Shown one piece after another: positions 53,152 to 64,000 of a stretch of DNA of 64,000 nucleotides (position 1 is its first letter; each line of letters begins with the position of its first letter). Made by a program: the position numbers and the translations under genes. The stretch covers positions 36,539,521 through 36,603,520 of the forward strand of contig CM046333.1 in NCBI GenBank assembly GCA_025403435.1, in the 5' to 3' direction. This DNA is from Artocarpus heterophyllus (Eukaryota > Streptophyta > Magnoliopsida > Rosales > Moraceae). The notes under the pieces are model-generated. The model made no database searches and was not told the origin of the DNA. It saw only the letters and a program-made list of their open reading frames with translations.

Positions 53152-53328
53152 GGGGGTGTTTGGAAGGTGGTGGGAACCGGTGGTGGGAACCACTTTTACT
53201 GTAGTATGTGAAAGCTTTACACTGTAGCAATTTTTTAAATTGTTACTGTAGCATGTGAGAGCTTTACACTGTTTATAACTGAGTTTGTGGTGGGAACCTT
53301 GGTTCCCACCACAATGCCAAACAGGGGG
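53152..53328. mobile_element. MITE with GTGGTGGGAACC subterminal repeats, TTA flanks
   Basis: TTA flanks 53152-53328 on both sides. The ends are GGGGGTGTTTGG and CCAAACAGGGGG: the TGTTTGG/CCAAACA part is inverted, while GGGGG is in direct orientation. Next inside, GGTGGTGGGAACC pairs with GGTTCCCACCAC. The core holds two direct copies of TACTGTAG(T/C)ATGTGA(A/G)AGCTTTACACTG. This is the clearest copy of the family spread over the window. Confidence 0.75.
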
Positions 53329-54044
53329 TTAATATGAGCTTTAATTTCTGTTGAAAAACATGAGCTTAAATTCAATAATATTATTCCTTACCTATTTAGT
53401 ACTCGTTATTCGTAAAAGAGTCGATATATAATATCCATTTAAAAAAAAAAAGTGCCGCTATTGTCACCAGGACAATCTTCGTATGGCTACAGCCATTTTT
53501 TCGACTAATAATAGTATATAGGACATCATTTTTGCAGCATAATTTCTTGTAGCATTTTTAATATGATGTTAAATTGATGTATAGACGATAAATTTGACAC
53601 TTAAGTGTAAAGAGACAGTACTCTATAACACAATGTCAATAAAAATTAAAGCCAAATTTACATGCTAAATTTGGCAGTAAATGAAACTAAGTTTAACATA
53701 TAGCAAATTTAGTCTTAATTTTTATTTGTTAATAAATTATTTCTTTGTTCATATAATTACAACATTTTTACTTTTTAATTATTTTAATATTAAAAGTTTA
53801 TTATTATAAGTTTTAAGGTTTAATAATTATGACAAAAGAAAAAAATGATATTTCAAATAGAATTATGTATTGGAGCGCAAAGTAACATAACATAGACAAA
53901 TATAATAACGTTGGCAGTGATATTTATATTGATGATGTTCTTATTGTACCACAAGACCTTACTTAAAAAAAAAAAAATCATGCATGAATAGAACTGTTTT
54001 CATACCAAATGAAGATCATTTTTACGGAAAAAAAAAGGTTAAGC

Positions 54045-54205
54045 TAATGAATAGGGTATTTGACATAGTAGTTAGAACTGTAAATATTATAGCGTTTAAG
54101 ATCTTTACGCTGTAATAATTTTTTTTTACTGTAGTATGTAAAAGCTTTACCCTATTTTTAATTAAAAAATTGATTAGAACTAAGTTTGTTAAACATGTAC
54201 GAAGA
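54045..54205. mobile_element. MITE-like unit, degenerate
   Basis: It carries GTATTTGACATAGTAGTTAG, TTACTGTAGTATGTAAAAGC and TTGTTAAACATG in the same order as the better copies. Ends are not clear. Confidence 0.45.
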
Positions 54206-57200
54206 CTATTTTACATATTCTAGACTTTCGGTTTGTCTACTTTGGTTACACACACCAATAACATGTATATATGTGAAAGGTACGCTTGAAGCTGGGGAAG
54301 TTGGTGAAGACTGAAAGGTAAACCTCTTTGGAATTCAACAGAAAATCCTGACCTTCCCAAAACGCAGCTACACGAAATTGATAATGTGGACTCATCATCA
54401 AGTTCAAAGTTTGGTGTCTTACATTAGGAAATCGTACATAGGCCATAGGTTCCCATTTTCTTTTTTTTTTTGAAAAGAAAGTCAATTGCACCTGCAAAAG
54501 TGCATTTTTTTTTATTATTATTTTTGTTGTCCTTTCAATTTAGGTTGCCTTCACGTATAGGAAGAGTTCAAATGTATTTTCAACTTAATAAAGCCACATG
54601 GAGACTCTATATATCGCTGTCCTTGAAAAGTTACCATTTTAAATTGACTTAAAGTTGATTTTGTATTTTATTAGAACTACAACAAATGAGAGAGTTAACA
54701 TTAGTTAGAGACATGTTTTAAAAAATCACTCCATTTGTTATCTTCAAATTATGCCAAATTTCCTAAAAGGACAGCGACCAAACCCATGCTTGGAATATCC
54801 AAATGGGTATATATTGTTTTAGAGGAGTGCTAACAATTGTTTCTTATTCTCTTTTATATTCTCTCACTCCTTCATATGTAGAATCTATTAACATTATAAA
54901 TTATTATTTAAATAAAAAAATAAGATAGTAGAGTCTACGTATTAGACAACGATAGAAAACATGTAACATTATAAATTATTATTTAAATAAAAAATAAAAT
55001 AATAAAGTTTACGTATTAGACAACAAATAGAAAACATGTAATAAAGAATGAGAAAGCGAATGCTGATAGCACTTCTCATTATTTTATAGAGACAGCAAAA
55101 TTTGTGTAGCTATGTACAAACTAATTTGGTAGAGATCAGAATGGATGATTTAAAAAGCTATTGACTAGATCTTGCTTTTCTAGCCCATCAAGTTTTACTG
55201 TATGACTTCTCAATATTCTTTTAGACCCAGGCACATCAATAACCCATTTGTTTTTATAGTTTTAACTATAATTTAAAATTTTTTGCTACAATGTTTTCCT
55301 TGAGGCTAAAGGCTCTGATATTCCACACAACACATGGAATGGTGGTTGATATAGGCACCATAGGGCAACAACTGCGCCCAAAAGCAGCTTCATGATAAAT
55401 TGAGTTTGAGAACTTTGAAACACCAGGCGACGCAGAATAGAAGTGCTTTTTAGGAGTAACCGAACAGAAAAAAAGGGCCAAAAATGCTTTTTCACCTCTA
55501 TGCAAGAATCTTGCATGAGACAAAAGAAAAACCTGACACGATCGAAGTCAAATTAAAGCTCTCGTTGATTTAAACTTTAATTCGTTTGTTTCTTATGTTT
55601 GAACAGAAAATTTGAAAATTTAAGTTTTTTATTAAAAAAAACATGTTAACAAAAAAGATGTGGACTGTGATTCTGTCTTATTCCTACTTAGTACTTGTTG
55701 ATTTTTTTTAACTCTTCCCAAAATATTGAGATCATGTTTTGAAGAGTTTAAGAAGTAGAGGAATTTGAGATTGATTTTTATTTAATTTATAGTATTCTAA
55801 TTTATAATTTTGTCCTTCTTTAAATCTATATCATGTTCCTTTAAAAAAAAAAAACGCTATAGCATGTTCTTATTACGTAATTTTTGTTATTGAATTGTCA
55901 AAATTATGTGTACTGTTTAGTAATAAACATTTTCAATATAAAGTATGAATCCAACGTAATATATATATACATATATATATATAAAATAGGCATATTTAAT
56001 TATAAAAACTAATTAAAAAATTATCTATACAAAACATGTGTATTTCCTTTGAGCATTAATAAGTGTTTTGCCTAAGGCCTCCAAAATGTTGAGCCGACCC
56101 TGATTTTAAGTATGTTATTTTTTCTGACTAGTTTAGCCCCCTCAAATGATAAAAATTAGACATCTTACGAGGAAAAGAAATCATAAAATTAAACTAGTAA
56201 ACTTTTTATGATTGTATTACAAGATGAGTATTTTTATGAATATAGACAAAAAGTAAATTTTTTTACACAAATCACGTGGTAAGTTCTTTGTTTGATCTAA
56301 ATTTGTTAAATCACATCATAAGTTAGTGTAGTTTTGTGCGGTCATGCATTCAAGTTTTTCTGATTGTGGTTAAAAAAATTCCCTTTAACCGTACTTGTGA
56401 TTTGATGAAAATTTATGAGGTATAAGTGCTGAATTATCCTACCTATAGCCCAACAACAAGTTGAGATCTCGTTGGAAGACCTCTCGCATGATTGTGAATT
56501 GTTCTTTCTTTTACCTTTTTATTGTTGCGATTTTAAAATTTATATATAAATAGGGTTTTTAAATTGTGATTTCAACCGTAAACAGTATAAAAACTTTCAC
56601 ATGTTAGCGTAGAGCAAAAATTTGATACAACTATAAAGTTTCAACTCATTTCTTAAACACCATAAAAATATGAGATCTCCTTGTTTTTGAAGAAATTTCT
56701 CTTGTTTTTTTTATTCTTCTTAAGCCATTCGTTAAAAGTAGACTAGTGATTTACTTTGATCTTGTGTTTTCATTGAGAATATTTTTCCACTTTTAAACTA
56801 CCGGTTTACTTAAAAGGCAGACGTATGATATATTTTATAACTGTTTATACCAGTTATATAATAGTAAGCAAATCAATATGCAAAAGTATACATAAATAAA
56901 GAATAAAAAGTTAAAGCTTTTTATGATTGGACATACTCCACATAATTTTAAATATTTTTTTTTATCAAAATCACATTAAAATTTGATATAAAACTAATGG
57001 TTTAAAAACAAAACCTACCAATACGGCATCATACCCAGTATAAAATATTAGAAAATATTAATTCCATAAATAGTCTCCAAGCTTTATATTTAATCTTACT
57101 TTTATCTTTAACTTTTAAAATGCCTCGTATTGATCCATAAGTTGTCTACAAGCACCTCTTTACATTTAATTTTACATTTGTCTCTAACTTTTAAAATGCC

Positions 57201-57480
57201 TCATATTGATACATAAGTCGTTAACAATCACATCATTTGATTTGAAGAAATTATTTCAATTTTTCCTTTTCTACTTTTTAGACAATAGAAAGACCAAAAG
57301 CCCTTAATTAAACTCATTTTCTTTTAAAAAATACTTTTTACTTTCCAAAATTCAAAAATAGACCATTAACATAAAATTATCCTTGTCGTTATGCATTTTA
57401 TTCATTAAATTTCTTTTTTAAAATAAAATTAAAACAATTAAGTCAACTTTTTTTAAGAGAGGAAATTAATTAAAGACCCT
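54206..57480. other. AT-rich intergenic DNA, no gene seen
   Basis: Short frames only. A ~65-bp direct repeat containing AACATTATAAATTATTATTT lies near 54890 and 54963. TA runs occur near 55960-55985. The frames at 55266-55523 on the minus strand overlap in two phases and contain no recognised domain. Confidence 0.45.
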
Positions 57481-58015
57481 GAATATCATGCCCGACCATC
57501 AATTGAGGTTTCTCCCTCCGACCACCATCATCTCATCTTTCCTCAGCAATTGCCACTGCTCGTCCGACAACATCATCCTGAACTGCCTCTAGTCATAAGG
57601 ACGGTTGAAACAAGGTGCACAGTATAGCATCTTTCGCACGACGCGGAGCCAAAAAAGCAACAGGGGTCAACTGGGAAGAGTGCTACGGACCTAGGAGGAG
57701 TGCAGCGGATCTATTAGAAGTGCAACTGTTTTGGTGTGGACGAACACGGCGGATCTATGAGGAGGAGCGCGGCGACGGATTTGGGAAAAGATTGATCTGA
57801 GTTCTCAATGGAGGAGGCTTTGATGGGGGAGGCGGTTTGAGCAAGGAGCTGGTGGAGAAGGGGCCGGGAGGAGTAAATCTCGACTTTGTCGGCGACGCTA
57901 AACCTACAAGAGCGGATTAGAGGAGGTTGGTCGATGGCGCAAAGGTGGGTGAAGGAGCGTAAAGTGGTGGTCGTGGTGGTTTTTTTTTTTTTTCCAATAT
58001 ATGGGATTAAAAGAG
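57480..58015. other. GC-rich anonymous island
   Basis: About 530 bp is markedly GC-richer than its surroundings, with repeated GGCGGATC, AGGAGG and GCGGCG words. The minus strand has a 106-codon frame (57714-58034) rich in Ser, Pro and Leu, and the plus strand has a 61-codon frame. Neither matches a family I know. It may be a retroelement LTR fragment or captured gene sequence. It ends at a T run at 57980. Confidence 0.4.
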
Positions 58016-58463
58016 GCGTGTTTACCGCCAACAACTACATGCAGGATTAAACGGTAAGAAACTCATTCTTCTTTAAACAAGGTCTCAAGTTTGAGTCTTA
58101 TATATGAAGAAATATTTATTGAGAGAGCTTCTTACTGCAGGGTTCAATCTAGCTTAAATCTGAATTAGTTAAAATAACCCTTGCTAGAGTTGATGAGACC
58201 TTTTATATGTGTTCATGCCTCTAAGAGTGGATGCAGATACTGAATAGTTTACAAAAAAAAAGAATAACTAGTTAAAGGATATTTTTGTCTTTTATTTCAT
58301 TTTATTTTAAAAATATAAAAAATAAAATTAAAATAATTTTTTTAATTTTGATGGATATTTTTATAGTTTCTTAAAATAAAAACATGAATAGTAAAATAAG
58401 TAAAACTATATTTATGTTATTAATTGTTATTTTATTACGCTTTGAATCAAACACGGATGCATA

Positions 58464-58561
58464 CAGGGGCGAGCGGGGCACGTGCCCCACTGACTTTTCT
58501 CATTTCTTGTATTTCTATACTAACTAATTAATAGGTGCCCCCATAATTACAAGTGCCCCTG
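58464..58561. mobile_element. 98-bp hAT-like MITE candidate
   Basis: CAGGGGC (58464-58470) and GCCCCTG (58555-58561) are perfect inverted ends. Inside are GGGGCACGTGCCCC, a 14-bp perfect palindrome, and GGTGCCCCC. CAGGGGCG ends are typical of plant Tip100-type hAT elements. The adjoining 8 bp on each side do not match, so the target duplication is missing or decayed. Confidence 0.5.
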
Positions 58562-58619
58562 TTTATTGACCATCTCCCAAAAATCAATGATAGGCTTATA
58601 CACTTCCAGTTCTCTACTC

Positions 58620-58815
58620 CAGTTAAGGAGCGCATCTCTTAAGAATCAAATCTTTTTCCTCTTATATAAGTCTTCATACAGATTTGTCTCTTGCGAGGGA
58701 GCGCGTCCCCCAGGAGTCGAACCTTTTTCCTCTGGTACCTGAGATAGGTCTTAAGACTCTCTTATACAAGAGAAAAAATGTTCGACTCATGGAAGACGCG
58801 CTCACCCTACGGGAG
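58620..58815. repeat. SINE-like cluster with B-box-like motifs
   Basis: Two direct ~70-bp copies start GGAGCGC(A/G)TC at about 58628 and 58699, and one inverted copy ends GACGCGCTC at 58803. On the minus strand GGTTCGACTCC at about 58715-58725 fits an RNA polymerase III B box; GTTCGACTC in the inverted copy matches too. No cloverleaf can be drawn, so it is not a tRNA gene. Confidence 0.4.
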
Positions 58816-58919
58816 GCAAATCCGCGTGGAGACTCCCCGAGCAGCCTCCATGACAATACGTTTGAGGTGCTCGTCAGGCTCCGGCCAAGGATCTCAACAC
58901 CTCAACAAACATAATAAAA

Positions 58920-60730
58920 ACATTTTATTAGTACGCTTTAGTAAAATTAAAATATTTGTGAAGATGAATTTCAAAAAATTTATATTCTAAATGATTTAAA
59001 TAAAAATTTGAATGAGATCATACTTAAAAAGAACAAATTATTATGCAAAAGTACTTTGATAATACATATTTTAAAATATAAAACTTCAAGAGAAGAACGT
59101 AAAATTGTTTTGTTTGAGAATGAAGTTGAAACTTTAAGTTTTAATTTTTTATAGTGTAAAACTCTTATATGTTACAGTAATTTATTATAATATAAAACTT
59201 TTATATGTTATAATGTATAAGTTTTAAAGTTTTAATTTACTTTTTAAACTAAATAAAAAAGTAAAAATACGAATATAAAAAAAAAAGTCTAAGAAAAGGG
59301 ATGTAAAAATGACTCAGTTAAAGTAAAAGAAGGAGGAAATATAGGGTAAACGTGATGGGACCCACATGAGTAAGCAATAAATTGCTTTTTACAACGCAAA
59401 GGCAATCGGGAAATTTATGCTTTGCCTCAATGCGATCAGAGCTCAAAATAACGCAATAAAAAGGCCCCAAAAAAGTGCATTTAAAACGGAACGAAACGTC
59501 GTGAAACACGGAGGAAGAATAGAAGACGAGCGCTAGAGACTTTGTCTTTAACGTAAGTAAATACTAAGAGAAAATAGGCTTCGCATAGTGCTCTTAAATA
59601 TTCAAAATTTGTTATAAATATAATATTACATGGATGTCAATAACCCTAAAGTCTTTAAGTCTTATAACTCCTAAAGTTTCATAAATTTCATAACCTCCAT
59701 TTGTTACAATTTATTCCTAGTTATTTTTTCTATTTACAACATCATTAAGTTTATTGTAACCTATGGATATATTTAGCCTATAAATAAAGGCTTTGAGAGA
59801 CATGTAAAATGTTTTGTTGTTTTTTTACAAAATATTTTTTTCTTTTTCAGCTGAAAACTTTTATTAACGTTTTGAATTTTTTTTTATTTTAAGTTGTTGA
59901 AGCGTTTTTTTCTTTTCAAATTGTTTTTTATTTTTTATTTTATTTGTTAATATGCTTAATACGTACGCACATAGGGCATGCTTTTTGACTAGTATATATT
60001 TAAGATGTCTTACAAGCTGTTAGGCAATCTCATTTGAAACTATTTCAACAATGTTTTTTTCACATGCTATATTGTTTTTAATTCTAACTTATTTCCTAAA
60101 CGGTCTATTAGTATTAACTTTTTTTTTCTTTATTTATGCTCACACTGGAATGAAATCCTAGATCCGTCATTGGTCACTTCATTAACTAGGTATTAAAACT
60201 TATGAAGGAAAAAACATGTGCTTCTCATGTACTAGTGTTAGTGAGGGTAAATGAGGTAATTTCATGAACTAAAAGGAGATCATTTTAGCTCACAAATTCA
60301 CCAATTTACCCTCACCAACACTAATATATAGGAATGCACGTGCAGATTATGTCAAATATATAACATCTACTTAAGGTATGGTTTGAAACTAAAACAAAAT
60401 AACAATCGATGCTCAAAATAATTTTTTTTAAGTAGAGATTAAAAGTAGGATTGAAAAATGTTTAGGCTGTTTGATAAATTAGTTAGAACTAAAGTATTAA
60501 GTTTAAAAACTATAATTTCATTGTAATTAATTAGAACTCATTAGTTCTAACTAACACTCTAAACATGCACATTGTTTGGGAAGTGTGGTTTGAACCAAAA
60601 CTTTTAATGCAAACACTTTAACATGCAAGAGCTTTATATTGTACTTTATTTTTTCTTGAAGAGCTTTAGACTTTAACAACCTAAAGTGTTGTTGGTTTGA
60701 ACTAAAGTAGTCAAACACAGTTGCACACTA
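58920..60730. other. AT-rich intergenic DNA with MITE remnants and a hairpin
   Basis: A MITE-like stretch lies at about 59095-59260. A hairpin element is at 60222-60330. Another MITE-like stretch is at 60470-60720. No gene seen. Confidence 0.5.
60222..60330. repeat. ~110-bp hairpin (inverted repeat)
   Basis: The left arm TAGTGTTAGTGAGGGTAAAT pairs with the right arm ATTTACCCTCACCAACACTA with one mismatch, and partial pairing continues inward. It could be a tiny MITE or a source of hairpin RNA. Confidence 0.6.
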
Positions 60731-60733
60731 AGC

Positions 60734-61548
60734 GTGTGTTTGGTTGAAGGGATTGGAGGAAGGAAGGGAAGGATTTGAAGGAAAGAGTTTATGAATCTCT
60801 TGTTTAGTTGGATGGATTTGGCAAGGGAAAGGAAAGAGCTAATGGATTGCTTTTCCATGGGTCCTACTAAATTTTGATCTCTCCTCGTATGGACAGATTG
60901 GAGAGGAAACACTCACTATGATTGCATAATTACACTTTTACCCTTCCTTCTTAATTTTTTATTTTAAGTATTCTTACTTTTTACTTTACATTATTGTATT
61001 CATTTACTTTCAATAAGCCACTGCATATATATTATACATATAGCATGCCTTTTATAGACTTTTTTTTAACACCCGTTAACATGAAGAAGTAAACCAACAA
61101 CTGCAAAGCGTAGTAAAGCACTCAAAACTGAAAATATATTTAACATTTTAAAAAGAATAATTTGCTCTTTTAACAAAGAAATTAATTTATTTAGCATGTG
61201 GGTAATAAAGTAATTTTACACAAAAATTTTTATCGCTTCCTTTTTTATATAATAACAAAAAAAAAGGACAATGATATTCCCTTCTTTCTATCAAACCAAA
61301 TAATTTTACAAAAAAAAGGTGTTTGACAAGTGAAGTTTAAATCATTTTTTTAGTTATAAACAATATAAAACTCTTATATGTTATAGTAACAACAAAAAAA
61401 TCACCATAATATAAGCTCTTATATGCTTAATAAAAATTATTTTAACCAACAATTTTACTCATCAAAACACCCTATCACAATCAGTCTCTCCCCCTCTCTT
61501 TATATCTTATCCATTCTTTTATTCTTCCATCCCTTTTACCAAACACAC
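60734..61548. mobile_element. ~815-bp TIR element, interrupted by a MITE
   Basis: The left end GTGTGTTTGGTTGAAGGGAT and the right end, reversed, GTGTGTTTGGTAAAAGGGAT are inverted copies. A MITE-like unit at about 61318-61473 lies inside the right half. GTGTTTGG ends resemble PIF/Harbinger-type MITEs. No transposase and no clear target duplication. Confidence 0.55.
61318..61473. mobile_element. MITE-like unit nested in the TIR element
   Basis: It begins AGGTGTTTGACAAGTGAAG and ends CATCAAAACACCCT, an inverted GGTGTTT/AAACACC pair. Inside are the ATAAAACTCTTATATGTTATAG and AAGCTCTTATATG forms of the shared core. It lies inside 60734-61548, so it inserted later. Confidence 0.6.
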
Positions 61549-61924
61549 CCCGACGACGATTCTTGAAATCAGCCCTGAAAAAAAAGCCACAAAAATCCCA
61601 AAAGTAGAATCCAACCTGATTGGTTCTCCGTACAGGAAAGAAAGACACGACATTCCAGTGCAAACCCAGTTTTTGCCATTTAAAAAGAAAAAAAAAAAAA
61701 AAACCTTTTATTACTTTTTTGGGAAAATACAATGGACAAAGGCGTGAAAACCCGCGAGCCATTAAAAAAAATCCAGAAAAATACAAAGCAGCAAATTCTA
61801 GAATCTAGGGTTTTCTGAATCGACTCGGAGGGAAATTAAAAATAATAATAATAAACACAAAAATCTAGTTTTTTTTTTCTTTTTTTCTCCCTCTTTTGCA
61901 GAGAGGTAGGAACAGGATTCGTTG

Positions 61925-63992
61925 ATGGACCGTCTTCGTCCGAGAGCGAAGAAAGTCTTTACTGGCTTTACAAAGGCAGAGGTGATTCCATATTACTTTT
62001 CTTCTTCTTTTTCATTTTCTTTTGTGTTTTTTTGGGCATTTTCTTGTCTGATTGTAAAGTTTTCAATTTTGCATCTTTTTAATCTTTCATTTGCCTTGTT
62101 GCTATTTTGTTTTATTGCTTTGGAATCTGCATTGCTGATCAAATTATTCTTCTTGACAGACTTGTTTACTCTAGAGAAGATTCTTCAAAGAAAGAAAAAA
62201 GAAAATTGGATATGGTGATGAAAAGAAAATATATATGCTTGGTGATTTTTGGCTTTGTAATTTTGATGCCAATTGAAGTTTTGTTGTTTAGAAAAATGGA
62301 ATTAATTGTAACAATCTGAGTTATGCAGATACTAGTGAAAAAGGGATGGCCTTTCTGTGAATATCTGATTAATCTTGTGAGATCGTCTAGTACAAATGTT
62401 TGGTGGGTTTGTACAGTTGTTTATATACTTAATATTGAAATCAAGTTGTCAATGTTTTTTGTTTTCACCTGCAAACAGATTCAGAAAATGGAGAAATTGC
62501 TAAATGAAGTAGGAGAAAAAGCTCTGAGAAAGGAGATTTGTCAAAATATTGCAAAAAGTTTTAGGTGAGGCTAATTTCATCCTTACAGAAGATCTGTTTA
62601 AGGTTGTTTAATTATATTCTGATTAAAACAAGTTGTGCTTTGTGGCGTGTAATGCATCTGCAGTCGATCCTCTGCTCGGGCTGGGAAACCTATCGTAAAA
62701 TGGACTGAGGTATCTGCCTTTTTTGTTCTATAATCTTCCTTTATTATTCTACTATCATCATTTATTATCAATTCTACTGGAATTATTGTTTTGCTTCTAC
62801 TATTAGGCGTTGTTTCATTGCTTCGAAAGCCCTTATTTGTGATAACTTATTTTAGGTTCATAGTTGGTTTGAAAGTCGAAAGGAAGATTCAGCGAAAGCA
62901 TCCAAAAACGTGCCTGATATCTCAGGAGCTTCTCCCCCAATTAAGGCTGTTGAAAGTTCTGAAACTCTTAAAGGTGCCTTTTATAATTAGTTGTTACTTT
63001 TTATTCCATCATAGGTAAATATCCATCTTTATATTTGATGCTTCAAGTAGTACAAAGCATGGATACGAATATTATGTTTATCTTCATGGTAAAGGGTGCT
63101 TTTTTATTCAGAAACATTTTTCCTTGGGAATGCTTTAAACAGAACAGACGATTTCGAAGTAGAGCTAACAAATTATGACAATGCTGAAGTATAAGGCCCA
63201 CATTTTTCATCAATCTCATTAGAGTTTTGTAGTTAAACTTTCTCTTCTTTTTTTTTTTTTTTTCAAACCGGTTAACTTTTGTTTGCATATAAATGTTGTG
63301 CCAACAAGCGAATGACACGTAAGTAAGTTACTAATTTGTTTTCTACTATTACTTGGACATATTATGTTGGTTATTGATAAATATCGATGTTGTTCATTCT
63401 CTGATTTTAGTCGGCCACTGCAATATATGAAACACGCTCCTGAGGATGTCTAATTTAGTGCATGTTCGATTGATTCCTAATCTTTTTGTGCCAACATTCA
63501 CAAGCAGATGAGAAGATTCCAGACTTAACAGAGTTGGAATTTGAAGCACGTTCGTCCAAAGATGGTGCATGGTAAGATCACTACCTTCTTTTTTCATCAA
63601 AATTGTTGGAGTTCTTTCATTTTTGTCTTCTTAAGCTGGATTAAATGTTAAAATTTAACTCGTACAAAGAAGAGTGGGTTAGATTTTCGGTAATTGTTTT
63701 TAGCATTATGGATTGCATTTTACATTCCAACTCCCTCTATTTAGTCTTCCCTATGAGATAAAGGGAAAAGAATTTTTTTTTAAAGGAAGAAAGAAAAAGA
63801 AAACTTACTGTACAAATGCGAATTCCAGCAAAAGATGGAAGGATATGTTAAAGAGTTACGGTAATTCCTGCTTTCTATGCAATCTGATCTTAGATGCACT
63901 GTTGAAGAAATAATTATTAATGGATTTTATGGCCATGCAGGTATGATGTTGATGTATTTCTTGCTCACAGATGGTTAAGTTCTGGTGAATCG
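61925..63992 (+). CDS. SHH1: SAWADEE homeodomain protein (SHH type), 5' part only
   Basis: Exons in the window: 61925-61981, 62479-62564, 62664-62709, 62856-62973, 63508-63571 and 63941-63992. They encode 141 residues in consistent phase, and the last exon ends at a GT donor, so the gene continues past 64000. A homeodomain-like region runs from VFTGFTKAEIQKMEKLL (residue 11 on) to VHSWFESRK, with the WF..R of helix 3. A linker follows, then the start of a SAWADEE domain: LTELEFEARSSKDGAWYDVD and AHRWLSSGES. Family members SHH1/SHH2 read H3K9 methylation and recruit Pol IV for RNA-directed DNA methylation in the nucleus (family knowledge). Assignment to SHH1 rather than SHH2 is tentative. The long first intron is pyrimidine-rich; a TTTTGCAG before 61903 may end a leader intron. 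Confidence 0.82.
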
Positions 63993-64000
63993 GTAATTGT

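Noticed and set aside
55266..55523. Two overlapping minus-strand frames of 76-85 codons
   Set aside because: They overlap in different phases with no splice signals or family similarity that I can see.
58690..58730. tRNA gene suggested by the GGTTCGACTCC B box
   Set aside because: No cloverleaf, acceptor stem or A box could be drawn; it fits a SINE remnant better.
62323..62478. Extra SHH exon reading ILVKKGWPFCEYL after a TATGCAG acceptor
   Set aside because: The frame runs into exon 2 without a splice and the text does not resemble the homeodomain; joining 61981 to 62479 gives the expected protein.

Overview
The window reads as nuclear DNA of a eudicot plant. Evidence: genes with many short exons and GT-AG introns, AT-rich intergenic DNA, Ty1/copia elements primed by initiator-Met tRNA, Tourist-like MITEs, and three recognisable plant gene families. 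I cannot name the species.

Layout. 1-4810 is repeat-derived: a gypsy-type LTR end (to 1697), a 107-bp TIR element and a decayed copia element (2290-4810). 4811-18700 is AT-rich intergenic DNA holding a diverged ~1 kb duplication, many small MITE-like units and a solo LTR (11393-13214). 18796-23636 is a 16-exon MUT9-like/EL1-like kinase gene (706 aa, + strand). 24902-34593 is a complete, very young Ty1/copia retrotransposon on the minus strand, with 2034-bp LTRs, a 5-bp target duplication, PBS, PPT and an unbroken 1317-aa gag-pol. 34599-44400 is intergenic and contains a nested foldback/MULE-like element (37130-39025). 44655-49518 is a 19-exon NADP-dependent malic enzyme gene (585 aa, minus strand). 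49519-61900 is intergenic with Tourist-like, hAT-like and SINE-like pieces. 61925-64000 is the 5' part of a SAWADEE-homeodomain (SHH-type) gene, cut by the window edge.

The three host genes do not form a pathway: histone/photoreceptor kinase, carbon metabolism and RNA-directed DNA methylation. The most unusual material is in the young retrotransposon. Its LTR promoter region and its 1.6-kb leader both carry arrays of ~16-bp near-palindromes spaced 20-22 bp apart. The leader also carries four stem-loops whose stems differ in sequence but keep pairing, all with the self-complementary apex CCTAGG. The 3' LTR promoter points toward the 3' end of the kinase gene, so antisense read-out is possible. 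Exon boundaries were set by eye from reading frame, splice dinucleotides and family knowledge; no alignment was run.
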